This document shows, in pieces, positions 1-9,021 of a stretch of DNA of 64,000 nt. The notes under the pieces were generated by a model. It was not told the origin of the DNA, did no database searches, and saw only the letters and a program-made list of their open reading frames with translations. Position 1 is the stretch's first letter, and every line of letters begins with the position of its first letter. A program made the position numbers and the translations under genes. This DNA is from Mycobacterium sp. DL440 (GTDB lineage Bacteria; Actinomycetota; Actinomycetes; Mycobacteriales; Mycobacteriaceae): the NCBI RefSeq assembly GCF_011745145.1, contig NZ_CP050191.1:2743054-2807053 (forward strand), read 5' to 3'.

Positions 1-1
1 C

Positions 2-922
2 ATCGAGCCCGCTCAGGCCGCAGTTTCGCCCCCGGTCACCACCACACCGGACGGCGAGATCCGACAATTACGCGGACACGCGGTGAGCGCGGTGTTCGAC
101 TCAGCAACCGGCACACTGGCCGTTCTGACCCCCGCGTCCGAAGGCCAGTCGACCCTGAGCCTGCTGACGGGCAGCCGGCCGCCGCGCGAGGTGACGCTGA
201 TGCCCGCGGCCACCGCGCTCAGCGTCGACGGCAAGGGTGGAGTCCTGGCGTCCACCCGGGGCGGATACTTCCGGGTCGACCTCGCCGACGCCAAGGCCAG
301 CAAAGTCGACGTGGACGGCGCCCAGGGCGTCGACTTCACCGCGGTCGCCATGCGCGCCGACGGCAATCCGGTGCTGGGCAGTGCCGACGGAGCGGTCTAC
401 ACATTGGGCAGCGACCACACCGTGGCCGCCCAGCTCAAGATCTTTGCCCGGGTGGATTCGCTTGTCACACAAGGAAACACCGCAGTGGTTCTGGACCGCG
501 GGCAAACCTCGGTGACTGCCGTCAACCCCAGCGGCACCAAAGCCGCGCAGGCACTGCGGGCCGGCGAAGGCGCCACCACCATGGCCGCCGATGCGCGCGG
601 CCGGGTCCTGGTCGCCGACACCCGCGGCGACGAGCTACTGGTGTTCGGCGCAGATCCCTTGATCATGCGCCAGCGTTACCCGGTACCCGCCGCCCCCTAC
701 GGCCTGGCCGGGTCCGACAAGCTGGCCTGGGTGTCGCAGACCGCGGCCAATACCGTGATTGGTTACGATCTCTCCACCGGCATACCGGTGGAAAAGGTGC
801 GTTATCGAACCGTGCAGCAACCGAACTCCCTGTCCTACGACGACAAGACCGACACCCTCTACGTGGTGTCGGGGTCCGGAGCGGGTATCCAGGTGATCGG
901 CAGCGCGTCGGGTCGCCGATGA
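2..922 (+). CDS. lppL: LppL-like lipoprotein, 5' end cut off by the window
   Basis: The reading frame is open from the first bases of the window and ends in TGA, so the N-terminus with any signal peptide and lipobox lies outside. About 306 residues are visible. The repeated short beta-strand pattern with recurring D-G and A-V-D motifs looks like a YncE/NHL-type beta-propeller. Position next to pyrD matches lppL (Rv2138) of M. tuberculosis, a predicted surface lipoprotein of unknown role. The last four bases overlap the start of the next gene, suggesting co-translation with it and pyrD. The propeller fold and the lppL name are inferred from pattern and synteny; the function is unknown. Confidence 0.75.
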   Translation: MEPAQAAVSPPVTTTPDGEIRQLRGHAVSAVFDSATGTLAVLTPASEGQSTLSLLTGSRPPREVTLMPAATALSVDGKGGVLASTRGGYFRVDLADAKASKVDVDGAQGVDFTAVAMRADGNPVLGSADGAVYTLGSDHTVAAQLKIFARVDSLVTQGNTAVVLDRGQTSVTAVNPSGTKAAQALRAGEGATTMAADARGRVLVADTRGDELLVFGADPLIMRQRYPVPAAPYGLAGSDKLAWVSQTAANTVIGYDLSTGIPVEKVRYRTVQQPNSLSYDDKTDTLYVVSGSGAGIQVIGSASGRR

Positions 923-1188
923 CCACCATCCAACAGGGCCGCATGCCACCGGGGTGGGAAAAGGTCGTCGCCGAAGACCGTTCCGAGGAATACGACTGGA
1001 TACCGTTGCGGCTACCGCCCGATGTCACCAGGATCAGCGCCTCGATCCGCTTGTCCATCGAGGCCGAGTACCGCGGCTGGGAACTGACCCGCGTGCGGGC
1101 CTATACAGATGGGAGCCGACGGGTGCTGTTGCGCCGCAAGAAATCCGCGTCATCCATGCCGGGCACACCCCAGGCACCTTCGCTGTGA
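919..1188 (+). CDS. DUF5703 family small protein
   Basis: An 89-residue soluble protein starts [16 protein letters not shown], with no signal peptide or membrane segment. The central block '[13 protein letters not shown]' followed by '[19 protein letters not shown]' matches my recollection of the actinobacterial DUF5703 family, whose function is not known. It is tightly packed: its ATG overlaps the stop of the lipoprotein gene by 4 nt, and its TGA shares a base with the pyrD ATG. That suggests a single transcript with pyrD. The family call is from memory of its conserved core. Confidence 0.75.
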   Translation: MTTIQQGRMPPGWEKVVAEDRSEEYDWIPLRLPPDVTRISASIRLSIEAEYRGWELTRVRAYTDGSRRVLLRRKKSASSMPGTPQAPSL

Positions 1189-2249
1189 TGTACGCGGCTC
1201 TGCGGCGGGCATTCTTCCTGGTGCCCCCGGAACGAATTCACCAGTGGGTGTTCGCCCTTCTGCGTGCCGTCACCGGTCCGGCGATCCCGCGGCGGGCACT
1301 CGCACGCCGGCTGGCGCCCGCCGATCCAGTGCTGGCCAGCACGGTGTTCGGGGTGCGGTTCCCCGGTCCCATGGGCCTGGCCGCCGGTTTCGACAAGGAC
1401 GGCCGCGGCGTGGAGACCTGGGGTGCGCTGGGCTTCGGCTATGCCGAGGTCGGCACCGTCACGGCGCAACCGCAACCGGGGAATCCCGAGCCCCGGCTGT
1501 TCCGGCTGCCCGAGGACCATGCGCTGCTCAACCGGATGGGTTTCAACAACGAGGGCGCCGGAGCGTTGGCGATCCGACTGGCCCGGCACACCCCCGACGT
1601 GCCGATCGGGGTGAACATCGGCAAGACCAAGCTGACCCCGGCCGAAGACGCCGTCGCCGACTACGCCGAGAGCACCCGATTGGTCAGTGCACTGGCCGCC
1701 TACATCGTCGTCAACGTCAGCTCACCCAACACCCCCGGACTGCGGGATCTGCAGGCAGTGGAATCACTGCGGCCGATCCTGGCCGCGGTCAAGGCCGAGA
1801 CGGACAAGCCGGTGCTGGTCAAGATCGCCCCCGACCTCTCCGATGCCGATGTCGACGAAATCGCGGACCTGGCAGTCGAATTGGGGCTGGCGGGAATCGT
1901 CGCCACCAACACCACCGTGTCGCGTGACGGGTTGGCCACAGCCGGTGTCACCGAACTGGGTGCCGGCGGGGTCTCCGGACGCCCGGTCGCACACCGGTCA
2001 CTGGAGGTGTTGCGCCGGCTGTACTCGCGGGTGGGCGACAAGCTCGTGCTGATCAGCGTCGGCGGCATCGAGACCGCCGACGACGCGTGGGAACGGATCA
2101 CCTCCGGGGCCACCCTTCTGCAGGGCTACACCGGGTTCATCTACGGCGGCGGCCTGTGGGCCAAGCACATCCACGACGGTATCGCCGAGCGGTTGCGCGC
2201 CGGCGGGTTCACGTCGCTGAGCGACGCGGTGGGTTCGGCTGCACGCTGA
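1188..2249 (+). CDS. pyrD: Dihydroorotate dehydrogenase (quinone), class 2
   Basis: The 353-residue enzyme oxidises dihydroorotate to orotate using FMN and passes electrons to membrane quinone, in pyrimidine synthesis. The N-terminal helix ([20 protein letters not shown]) is the membrane-docking extension of class 2 enzymes. '[10 protein letters not shown]', 'NRMGFNN', the catalytic-loop '[11 protein letters not shown]', 'ATNTT' and the FMN phosphate-binding 'SVGGI' and 'GYTGFIY' stretches are all present. Length is normal for class 2. The ATG at 1188 overlaps the upstream stop; a GTG one codon earlier is possible. It corresponds to Rv2139. Confidence 0.97.
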   Translation: MYAALRRAFFLVPPERIHQWVFALLRAVTGPAIPRRALARRLAPADPVLASTVFGVRFPGPMGLAAGFDKDGRGVETWGALGFGYAEVGTVTAQPQPGNPEPRLFRLPEDHALLNRMGFNNEGAGALAIRLARHTPDVPIGVNIGKTKLTPAEDAVADYAESTRLVSALAAYIVVNVSSPNTPGLRDLQAVESLRPILAAVKAETDKPVLVKIAPDLSDADVDEIADLAVELGLAGIVATNTTVSRDGLATAGVTELGAGGVSGRPVAHRSLEVLRRLYSRVGDKLVLISVGGIETADDAWERITSGATLLQGYTGFIYGGGLWAKHIHDGIAERLRAGGFTSLSDAVGSAAR

Positions 2250-2268
2250 CACCACCGCGCGCTGAGCA

Positions 2269-2793
2269 CTACTTCTGCTCGTAGGTGCCGTGGATGACGG
2301 CGCGGGCGATGGCCTGACCAAAGAGGTTGAAGCCCAGATAGGCCGGGGTCGCGCCCTCGGGCAGCTCCAACGATTCGACCGGCAGTGCGTGCACGGCGAT
2401 GTAGTAGCGATGCGGACCGTGACCGGCGGGCGGGGCCGCACCGAGGTAGCGCTTCAGGCTCGCGTCGTTGGTGAGCGTGACCGCGCCACCGGGCAGGTCG
2501 CCGCCGTCGCCGGCCCCGGCGGGCAGCTCGGTCACCGAGGCGGGCAGGTCGGCCACCGCCCAGTGCCAGAAGCCCGAGGCGGTCGGGGCATCCGGGTCGT
2601 ACACCGTGACCACGAAGCTCTTGGTCTCGTCGGGGAAGCCCGACCAGCTCAGCTGCGGCGAGGTGTCCGAACCGCCGGCCCCCATGATCCCGCTGACCTG
2701 GTCATTGGCCAGTGGCTGGCTATCGCTGACCGACTCGGAGGTCAGGGTGAACGTCGGCAGCTTCGGCAGGCTGTCGTACGGAGATGTGCTCAT
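2269..2793 (-). CDS. YbhB/YbcL (PEBP) family protein
   Basis: This 174-residue protein belongs to the phosphatidylethanolamine-binding-protein/Raf-kinase-inhibitor fold. Visible marks are 'SPQLSW' near residue 45, the 'YDPDAPT' ligand-pocket motif, '[10 protein letters not shown]', and the '[12 protein letters not shown]' segment that closes the anion-binding site. It is the counterpart of Rv2140c (TB18.6). The bacterial family's physiological role is unsettled; ligand binding has been shown for some members. There is no signal peptide. The next gene upstream on the same strand (M20 peptidase) ends 27 nt before it, so the two probably share a transcript. Confidence 0.93.
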   Translation of the reverse strand: MSTSPYDSLPKLPTFTLTSESVSDSQPLANDQVSGIMGAGGSDTSPQLSWSGFPDETKSFVVTVYDPDAPTASGFWHWAVADLPASVTELPAGAGDGGDLPGGAVTLTNDASLKRYLGAAPPAGHGPHRYYIAVHALPVESLELPEGATPAYLGFNLFGQAIARAVIHGTYEQK

Positions 2794-2820
2794 GGTTCCC
2801 TCTCGTCGTGACTCGTGCAG

Positions 2821-4209
2821 TCAGCAGTTCCGCAAAAAGTGTTCCAGAACGCCCGCGCCGAATTGCAGCGCGTCCACCGGCACCCGCTCGTCGACACCGT
2901 GGAACAGCGCCGCGAAGTCCAGTTCGGGCGGCAGCCGCAGCGGAGCGAACCCGAAGCAGCGAATCCCCAACCGCTGGAACGACTTCGCGTCGGTCCCGCC
3001 CGACATCATGTAGGGCACGGTGCGGGCGTCGGGATCGAGTGCCAGGATCGCGGCGTTCATCGCGTCCACCAGATCACCGTCGAACGTGGTCTCGTAGGAC
3101 GGCAGATCCCGCTCCCAGCTGCGCGTCACATCGGGACCGATCAACTCGTCGACCTCGCGCTCGAAGGCCTCCTTGCGGCCCGGCAGCACCCGGCAGTCGA
3201 TCACGGCTTCCGCCGATGCGGGGATGACGTTGGCCTTGTAGCCGGCCTTGAGCATGGTCGGGTTGGCGGTGTCGCGCAGGGTGGCCGACACGATCCGGGC
3301 CACGCCGCCGAGTTTTGCGATGGTGCCGTCCAGGTCCGGCGAGGTCACGTCGAAGTCGTAGCCGGTCTCCTCGGCCACGGCGGTGAGGAACTCTTCCACT
3401 GCGGGATTGAGCACCAACGGGAACTGGTGACGGCCCAGCCGGTCGACGGCACCGGCGATGGCCGTCACGGCGTTGTCGTCATGCACCATCGAGCCGTGCC
3501 CGGCCCGGCCGCGTGCGGTCAGACGCATCCAGGCCAGTCCCTTTTCGGCGGTCTCGATCAGGTACAGCCGCCGCTCCCCGCCGTCCTTGCGCGGCACGGT
3601 CAGGGAGAACCCGCCCACCTCACCGATCGCCTCGGTCACGCCCTCGAACAGGTCTGGCCGGTTGTCCACCAGCCAGTTGGCGCCGTAGGTGCCACCGTGT
3701 TCCTCATCGGAGACGAACGCGAACACCAGGTCGCGGGGCGGGACGATGCCGGACCGCTTGAAATGCCGGGCCACCGCGATGGTCATCCCGACCATGTCCT
3801 TCATGTCCACCGCGCCGCGGCCCCAGACGTAGCCGTCCTTGACCGCACCCGAGAACGGGTGCACGCTCCAATCGGCGGGCTCGGCCGGGACGACGTCGAG
3901 GTGCCCGTGGATCATCAGGGCGCCGCGACTGGAGTCGGCACCGGGCAACCGGGCGAAGACATTGCCGCGCCCCGGCGCCCCGGCCTCGACGTATTCCGTC
4001 TCGTAGCCGACCTCGTGCAGCTGCTCGGCCACCCAGTGGGCACACTCTGCTTCAGGCTTGGTGGTGGCCGGGTCACCGGTATTGGAGGTGTCGAATCGGA
4101 TGAGCGCACTGACGAGATCGACTACCTCGTCCGCGCTGGAGGCGGGGACCGTCACAGTCCCATTGGTACCACCGATTCGGTCCGGGACGCCGGTTTGGGT
4201 CTTGGGCAC
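2821..4209 (-). CDS. M20/M25/M40 family metallopeptidase (Rv2141c-like)
   Basis: A 462-residue cytoplasmic M20-type hydrolase, the family of dinuclear zinc dipeptidases, acylases and deacetylases. The first metal-binding motif is 'HGHLDVVPA', the bridging aspartate lies in 'GRGAVDMKD', and the catalytic/metal acidic pair in 'VSDEEHGG'. The dimerisation domain sits in the middle of the protein ('GRAGHGS'), and a C-terminal metal His lies in 'LFHGVDERV'. The substrate cannot be read from sequence. The ATG at 4209 gives an N-terminus about 18 residues longer than the family core; an in-frame GTG at 4155 is a reasonable alternative start. It corresponds to Rv2141c. Confidence 0.92.
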   Translation of the reverse strand: MPKTQTGVPDRIGGTNGTVTVPASSADEVVDLVSALIRFDTSNTGDPATTKPEAECAHWVAEQLHEVGYETEYVEAGAPGRGNVFARLPGADSSRGALMIHGHLDVVPAEPADWSVHPFSGAVKDGYVWGRGAVDMKDMVGMTIAVARHFKRSGIVPPRDLVFAFVSDEEHGGTYGANWLVDNRPDLFEGVTEAIGEVGGFSLTVPRKDGGERRLYLIETAEKGLAWMRLTARGRAGHGSMVHDDNAVTAIAGAVDRLGRHQFPLVLNPAVEEFLTAVAEETGYDFDVTSPDLDGTIAKLGGVARIVSATLRDTANPTMLKAGYKANVIPASAEAVIDCRVLPGRKEAFEREVDELIGPDVTRSWERDLPSYETTFDGDLVDAMNAAILALDPDARTVPYMMSGGTDAKSFQRLGIRCFGFAPLRLPPELDFAALFHGVDERVPVDALQFGAGVLEHFLRNC

Positions 4210-4252
4210 CCAATCCGATAGCCTTAGGCGCCCAACCCCGAGTGGTTGGCAA

Positions 4253-4338
4253 GTCCGAGTGGCGGAATGGCAGACGCGCTAGCTTGAGGTGCTAGTGCCC
4301 TATTAACGGGCGTGGGGGTTCAAGTCCCCCCTCGGACA
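4253..4338 (+). tRNA. tRNA-Leu (anticodon GAG)
   Basis: An 86-nt cloverleaf can be folded by eye. The acceptor stem is GTCCGAG/CTCGGAC with discriminator A. The anticodon stem CTAGC/GCTAG carries loop TTGAGGT with anticodon GAG. There is a long class II variable arm (GCCC...GGGC) and a T-arm GGGGG-TTCAAGT-CCCCC. The long variable arm and the anticodon agree on leucine (CUC/CUU codons). The 3' CCA is not encoded. It sits at the left edge of the accessory block, a common integration position, but no integrase or repeat of its 3' end was seen. Confidence 0.96.
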
Positions 4339-4348
4339 CACGACTGAG

Positions 4349-4420
4349 GCGAGCGAAATGGACGCTCGCGTTCATTTCCGAGCCGATGGAGTGTGTTGAG
4401 CGGCGAAGCCGCGATCACAC
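4349..4420. terminator. Inverted repeats after tRNA-Leu, possible bidirectional terminator
   Basis: Two hairpins lie between the tRNA and the converging hydrolase gene. The first is a perfect 7-bp stem, GCGAGCG (4349-4355) with CGCTCGC (4363-4369). The second has GCGGC-GAA-GCCGC at 4400-4412 flanked by GTGTG and CACAC. There is no T-tract, so this is not a classical intrinsic terminator. The position between converging units suggests transcription ending or RNA 3' processing. Confidence 0.4.
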
Positions 4421-4426
4421 ACACAA

Positions 4427-5773
4427 TCAGGCCGGGATCAATTTCCCGGCAGTCGCGGCAACCCAACTGAGTTCCTTGTGGAAGATGTCGCTGTGCGCGC
4501 CCGACGGGCCGTCCTCCTTGGCCACGACGTCCGACGAATCCAGACTCAGGATCTGACCGGATTGGAACGGGTACGTCGTGCCCTCGTCGTCCAGGGGCAG
4601 TATGTCAGTGCGAAACGCCCCGAGTGCCCCCATGGCCCGCCAGCGGGCCAAGGGATCGTCGATGCCGGCCGCATCCTCGCCGGCGGTCAGTGATGCCAGC
4701 GGGTAGAACGTCCCCAATGCCTTGTCATGGCTGGAGAAGCAGACGGCCATCGGACCGTCGATCCGGGCCAGCCGCCCGACCAGAGCACCATCCCCATCTC
4801 GGAACGGCAGCCCCTTGGTGAAGGTGAACCGGGAGAACGCACCCTGAAGCAGCGTCACCGATTTCACCGATGACGGTGTCCGATCGGCGATCCCGTCGAG
4901 CGCGAACGACACCAGCCGGGCACCGAAGCTGTGGCCGACCAGATGAATACGCAGATTCGGGTGGGCGCCGACCACGTCATCGATTGCCGGGCCCAGACCC
5001 TTGCGGCCGACGACACCGGCACGGTTCTTCATCTTCCAGTAGCTCAGCTGACGCAGGACTTCCTTGGCGCCATGCCAGATCTTGCTGCCCAGATCGCCCA
5101 GACCGGCCTCACCGCCGCCACCGTCGCCGAATTGCACGCCGCCGTCGGCCAACCGGTCGGCGAACTTGTTGAAGACGTCGACGGGCGGGCGCTGTTCGTC
5201 GAGCATGCCCGGGACCTGCACCGGCTTGTCCTCCTCGCCGTCGTCGAAGCCGGTCTTGGTGGCCGCGTTGAACTTCCGCAACTCGTCGAACACCTTTCCG
5301 GCCCGCTCAGCGGTGGGCGGCAGTTCCAACAGGGCAGCGATGGCATCCAGATGCTCGCTGCCGTCGGGGAACATGTCCTTGAGATCCCTCAGCTCGGCAG
5401 GATCGATGGTGGCCGGCCCGGCCACCGTCACCGTCCGCTCGTCCAGCGCGGCGGCGCCCCCGCCGTCCGCCGCCGGCGCATCGTCGAAGTCCGGAATCGG
5501 TTCGTCGCGCCACAGTTGCGATGGCCAGCGGATACCGACGAAACCGACCTTGCGGTCCGGATCGAGCTGGTCGGCCAGCAGCCCGAACCAGCGGGCGTAC
5601 AACGACTCCGCCGCGGCCTCGTCGTTGTTCCAGCCGTGCGAGAACAGCACCAGATCGGTGATCGCCTCCGCACCGATGCCGTCACGCAGCGCGGACAGCG
5701 TTGCCTCATCGACATCGCCGTCGGCGTCGAACACCAACCGCCACAACGGCCTGCCTTTGACGGATTCGGTCAT
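4427..5773 (-). CDS. Alpha/beta-hydrolase-fold protein of unknown substrate
   Basis: A 448-residue protein with no signal peptide or membrane helix. An early 'LVLFSHGWNND' segment resembles the oxyanion-hole strand-loop of alpha/beta hydrolases. 'LVGHSFGARLVS' carries the nucleophile elbow GHSFG, with Ser282 as likely nucleophile. About 150 residues between them look like a lid or insert domain. The ATG at 5773 has a good AGGAG ribosome site and avoids overlap with the subtilase stop at 5805; a longer in-frame start at 5824 would overlap it. It is the third gene of a minus-strand hydrolase trio, 31 nt after the subtilase. Esterase, lipase or peptidase activity is possible; the substrate is not predictable. 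Confidence 0.75.
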   Translation of the reverse strand: MTESVKGRPLWRLVFDADGDVDEATLSALRDGIGAEAITDLVLFSHGWNNDEAAAESLYARWFGLLADQLDPDRKVGFVGIRWPSQLWRDEPIPDFDDAPAADGGGAAALDERTVTVAGPATIDPAELRDLKDMFPDGSEHLDAIAALLELPPTAERAGKVFDELRKFNAATKTGFDDGEEDKPVQVPGMLDEQRPPVDVFNKFADRLADGGVQFGDGGGGEAGLGDLGSKIWHGAKEVLRQLSYWKMKNRAGVVGRKGLGPAIDDVVGAHPNLRIHLVGHSFGARLVSFALDGIADRTPSSVKSVTLLQGAFSRFTFTKGLPFRDGDGALVGRLARIDGPMAVCFSSHDKALGTFYPLASLTAGEDAAGIDDPLARWRAMGALGAFRTDILPLDDEGTTYPFQSGQILSLDSSDVVAKEDGPSGAHSDIFHKELSWVAATAGKLIPA

Positions 5774-5804
5774 GTGGACTCCTTGAGGCTCGTGGATGAA
5801 CTCG

Positions 5805-7682
5805 TCACACGGACTGCAACGCACGCATCAGATCCAGCAGACCGCCGCCCTGGAATGCCGGGTCCCGGCCCAGGGAGGTAGCCGATTCGGTGAAGATGCG
5901 CTTGATCTCCTCGGGGTTCCCGATGAGTTCGCGCTGGACCGACAGAAACGCCGCAACCGCACCGGATACATGCGGCGCGGCCATGCTCGTCCCGGTGGCC
6001 TCGATGTAGATTGCCGCGCTCTGCGGCGGTGCGTCGGTCTGTCGCAGCACATCGCTGCGGAACTTGCCTGCCGCGACCGACGTGATGCGCTCACCGGGAG
6101 CCAACAGATCGGGTTTGCACCGACCATCGCCGGTCGGCCCCTTGGACGAGAAGTAGGAGACTCCGGAGGTGTGCGGGGCGTCGCGGTGCGTCGATCCCAC
6201 GGTGATCGCCCGCTGGGCGTTTCCGGGGTCGTTGATCGTCATGCCCGCACTGAATTTCGTGACGTCGGTGGTGAAAAGCGGATTGAGCGAAACGTATCCG
6301 CTGTTGCCCGCCGCGGCGACCACGATCACCCCCGACCGCACGGTCTTGTCGACCTCGATGCACAGCGGACTTTGCCCGCACGCGAACCACTCCGCCGCGA
6401 ACTCGTATCCCAGGCTCAGGTTCACACCGTGGATGCGGGGCATCCGCTCGCTCGCCGCATTGACCTCCCGGACGTAGGCGAGGGCGCGCATCACCCGGCT
6501 CACCCGCGAGGCCTTCTCGCCGGGACCCAGCACCTTGAGACTGACCAGCTTGGCCTCCGGCGCCATTCCCGCCAACCGACTGGGCTCGCTGACCACCCGC
6601 TTCTGCAGGATGGGTATATCACCTTCGGGTGCGCCGACATTGAAGCGCTTCTCGGCCACGTACACATCGTCGGCGGTCTTTTCGACCAGACCGCCGGCGA
6701 TGATGCCCGCGACGTGGGATCCGTGCCCGTCGGCATCCTGCAGGGCGCTCGGCGCGAACGCCTTCTCACCACCGGAGACGGTGAAATCCCGGTGCAGTTC
6801 GTGCACCGTCGGGTCACTCACGGTCGCGTGGTCGGTGAAGTGCGGATGCGTCTCGTCAATTCCGGAATCGACTACCGCCCAGACGATTCCCGCCCCATAG
6901 CAGGCGAAGGCCCGCTGCGCCGGGACCGCCTTGACGGTGTTGCCGGAGGCATCGATCTGGGGGTGCGCATCGAAGTCTGGCCAGATCCGGTACACCGCCC
7001 GCTGGGGCCAGCTCTGCGGGACGGAATCCGCCGACACCAGGCCCTCGATCTGCCTCGTCGTCAACTCGCCCACCATGAACTGGTCGGCAACCTCGAGCGG
7101 TTCGCCTGGTCCGTCCAACAGCCGCCACAGCTCACTCACCCGGGCCACCGCTGCCGCGACACCTTCGGCGTAGCGCAGATTCAACTCGATCATGATCGGC
7201 CACAACGTTTCCCGAGCCTTCTCCGGATCGCCAGGACCCACCACGAACTTCTCCCGCAGCGGCGGGGTGATCACCCCGGCCACCAACAGGTCGCGATGAG
7301 GCGGCTGCTCGGTCGGGGTCGGTGCCACCGTGCGGGCCCGCTCGGGGGGCGTCATCGCCTGCGAACACGCCTGCTCGGCGGCGGTCCGGCCGGCCGGGGT
7401 CAACCGCACGACCGGCTGCGCGGCATCAGCCCCGGCCTTCGCCGGCCTGCGCCGCGTCGCCAGTTTCTGGTGCACCAGGTGATCGACGGCATCGTCGACA
7501 CTGCGGTGCCACCGGGGTGCCCCGTCTACGCCGAGGCGATCATCGGGGTCGAACCGCGAAGCGAACCGGGCGGCCACCGCCTCCAGGATCTTTTGCGGAC
7601 TGGCATCGATCTCCTTGGCCGCCAGGTCCGACAGGGCGCACTGCACCCGATCGGTCCAGAGTTCACTGTCGGAAGGACTCAC
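5805..7682 (-). CDS. Subtilisin-like (S8) serine protease, apparently cytoplasmic
   Basis: About 625 residues. The catalytic triad is visible: Asp272 in 'VVDSGIDETHPHF', His320 in 'DGHGSHVAGI' and Ser566 in 'GTSMAAPHVSGA'. 'VVAAAGNSGY' supplies the oxyanion Asn. The N-terminal 200 residues are not part of the peptidase fold; they contain a helical, winged-helix-like segment ('SVDDAVDHLVHQKL'). There is no signal peptide and no C-terminal membrane helix, unlike the type VII mycosins, so it probably acts inside the cell or needs an unusual export route. The GTG at 7682 is chosen because GAGG lies 7 nt upstream; a GTG one codon earlier and an ATG at 7763 are alternatives. It lies between two other hydrolase genes on the same strand. 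Confidence 0.85.
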   Translation of the reverse strand: MSPSDSELWTDRVQCALSDLAAKEIDASPQKILEAVAARFASRFDPDDRLGVDGAPRWHRSVDDAVDHLVHQKLATRRRPAKAGADAAQPVVRLTPAGRTAAEQACSQAMTPPERARTVAPTPTEQPPHRDLLVAGVITPPLREKFVVGPGDPEKARETLWPIMIELNLRYAEGVAAAVARVSELWRLLDGPGEPLEVADQFMVGELTTRQIEGLVSADSVPQSWPQRAVYRIWPDFDAHPQIDASGNTVKAVPAQRAFACYGAGIVWAVVDSGIDETHPHFTDHATVSDPTVHELHRDFTVSGGEKAFAPSALQDADGHGSHVAGIIAGGLVEKTADDVYVAEKRFNVGAPEGDIPILQKRVVSEPSRLAGMAPEAKLVSLKVLGPGEKASRVSRVMRALAYVREVNAASERMPRIHGVNLSLGYEFAAEWFACGQSPLCIEVDKTVRSGVIVVAAAGNSGYVSLNPLFTTDVTKFSAGMTINDPGNAQRAITVGSTHRDAPHTSGVSYFSSKGPTGDGRCKPDLLAPGERITSVAAGKFRSDVLRQTDAPPQSAAIYIEATGTSMAAPHVSGAVAAFLSVQRELIGNPEEIKRIFTESATSLGRDPAFQGGGLLDLMRALQSV

Positions 7683-7831
7683 CACAACACCTCGGAACTG
7701 TGCTCGACCCTGCAGAAGGCATTCAACACAGGATCGGGCATTGTCGAGGCGATAGTGCGCCAAATCGGCATGCTGACCATCCTGGCTCGATTCCGGCCAT
7801 GCGACGCGAGTAGCCGACTACCCGGATCCCG

Positions 7832-8755
7832 CTAGTCCGGCCGGCCGACCCCGTCGGCCCACAACCCCGGCCAGTTACCGGCGATCGGCAGCGGATAGCC
7901 GGGGTCGGTCTTGCCTGCCGCGTCGTCGAACCGCGCGTACTGCGACCCATTGACGAAGTACAACTTGCCGTTGGGCCACACCGAACTCGGGGAAACCGGG
8001 CCCGGGTACAGGCTGGCTGCGAACTGGGCGTCCAGGTTGTCGATGTCGGTCCCACCCGGCACGGCGATCCCATCGGTCATGATCGACCCGGGCAGGTCGT
8101 AACACATGATGGAGTTCACGTCGGTCTCGTTGGTCGCGGTCAACGCCGAGACGTCGAACGGAGTCAGTACCTGCTCGATCACCTCATCCCGCGACCACCC
8201 CTGGGTGGCCATGAACAGGGCGATGGCCTTCTCACGGTCGATGCGGTCGACAATCGCCTTGCGCCGGTGCTCATGTGGGAAGCCGAGAGTGTGACCCGTC
8301 TCGTGCCGCACCACCCGGTGAAACTCCGACTCGGGCGTGTTCATCGTGAAGCCCTCGAGGTTCATGGTCTGCTCGTTCGCCGCGGCAAGCAGGATGTCGG
8401 TGCCGAGGTACGACCAATAGCCGTCGTCGGCAACGCGCGCGATCCGCACCTGGGGGTTGACGCCGGACGGCACGAACCTGATGTTGGCCCAGGCTCCCCA
8501 TGCGTTCATGTGGGCCAGGATTCGGCGCTGCAGGTCAGCCGGCGGGGAGTCGAGAAAGCCGACGGTGAGCCGGACACCATCGGCACTCCAGCGCTTGTTG
8601 GTCATGACCGCCAGGTGCTCCCGCGACGGTAGGTCGTCCGCGGACAGCCCCGTGATGTTGGGCGCATTCGCCGGATTGACCTCGACGGCCGCCTCCGCGG
8701 AGGCGACCAGTTTCTCGGCAGGCAACCCCTTGATCGTGCACGGGATGAATGTCAT
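7832..8755 (-). CDS. Zinc metalloprotease (astacin/matrixin-like) with hemopexin-like C-terminus
   Basis: A 307-residue metzincin-type protease. The zinc site is His151-Glu152-x-x-His155-x5-His161 ('HETGHTLGFPH'), followed by a Met-turn at Met217 in 'SIMCYD'. Residues before it include 'MNAWGAWANIRFV', typical of the matrixin/astacin fold. The last 50 residues ('GKLYFVNGSQYARFDD') resemble one blade of a hemopexin repeat, which in other proteins binds partners. No signal peptide or propeptide Cys switch is evident, although Cys6 is near the N-terminus. It is probably first in an operon with the subtilase (149-nt gap) and the alpha/beta hydrolase. The substrate is unknown. Confidence 0.82.
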   Translation of the reverse strand: MTFIPCTIKGLPAEKLVASAEAAVEVNPANAPNITGLSADDLPSREHLAVMTNKRWSADGVRLTVGFLDSPPADLQRRILAHMNAWGAWANIRFVPSGVNPQVRIARVADDGYWSYLGTDILLAAANEQTMNLEGFTMNTPESEFHRVVRHETGHTLGFPHEHRRKAIVDRIDREKAIALFMATQGWSRDEVIEQVLTPFDVSALTATNETDVNSIMCYDLPGSIMTDGIAVPGGTDIDNLDAQFAASLYPGPVSPSSVWPNGKLYFVNGSQYARFDDAAGKTDPGYPLPIAGNWPGLWADGVGRPD

Positions 8756-9021
8756 CGTCGCCCCTCCTTCGGTTCCGGACGTTATCGGTGATACGGCGAA
8801 CGTAGGACGGACCAGCGCGTGGCCACACGAGTGGAGCGCTACCTGTATTTCCGGGTGTCCTGAACCGGGACGTGCCCCGTGACCTGCCGGTGAGTCCGCG
8901 CGGCCCGACCGGTCCGGCGCACGGGTTCGAGTAGCGAACTACTCATGTCATTTCTGCTTCCGTGAACAACAATCGTGTCCAGCGAGACAGGCACGTGATT
9001 GCGGCCGGAGGGAAACAACGA

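Noticed and set aside
2815..4221. Long open frame on the plus strand opposite the M20 peptidase gene
   Set aside because: It is antisense to a gene with complete metal-site motifs and has the low-complexity His/Arg/Gly-rich composition typical of reverse frames in GC-rich DNA.
4253..4440. Integrative element attachment at tRNA-Leu
   Set aside because: No integrase, excisionase or repeated tRNA 3' end was found in the window; tRNA position alone is not enough.
5805..7682. Type VII secretion mycosin (MycP)
   Set aside because: It has no signal peptide, no C-terminal membrane helix and no ESX genes nearby.
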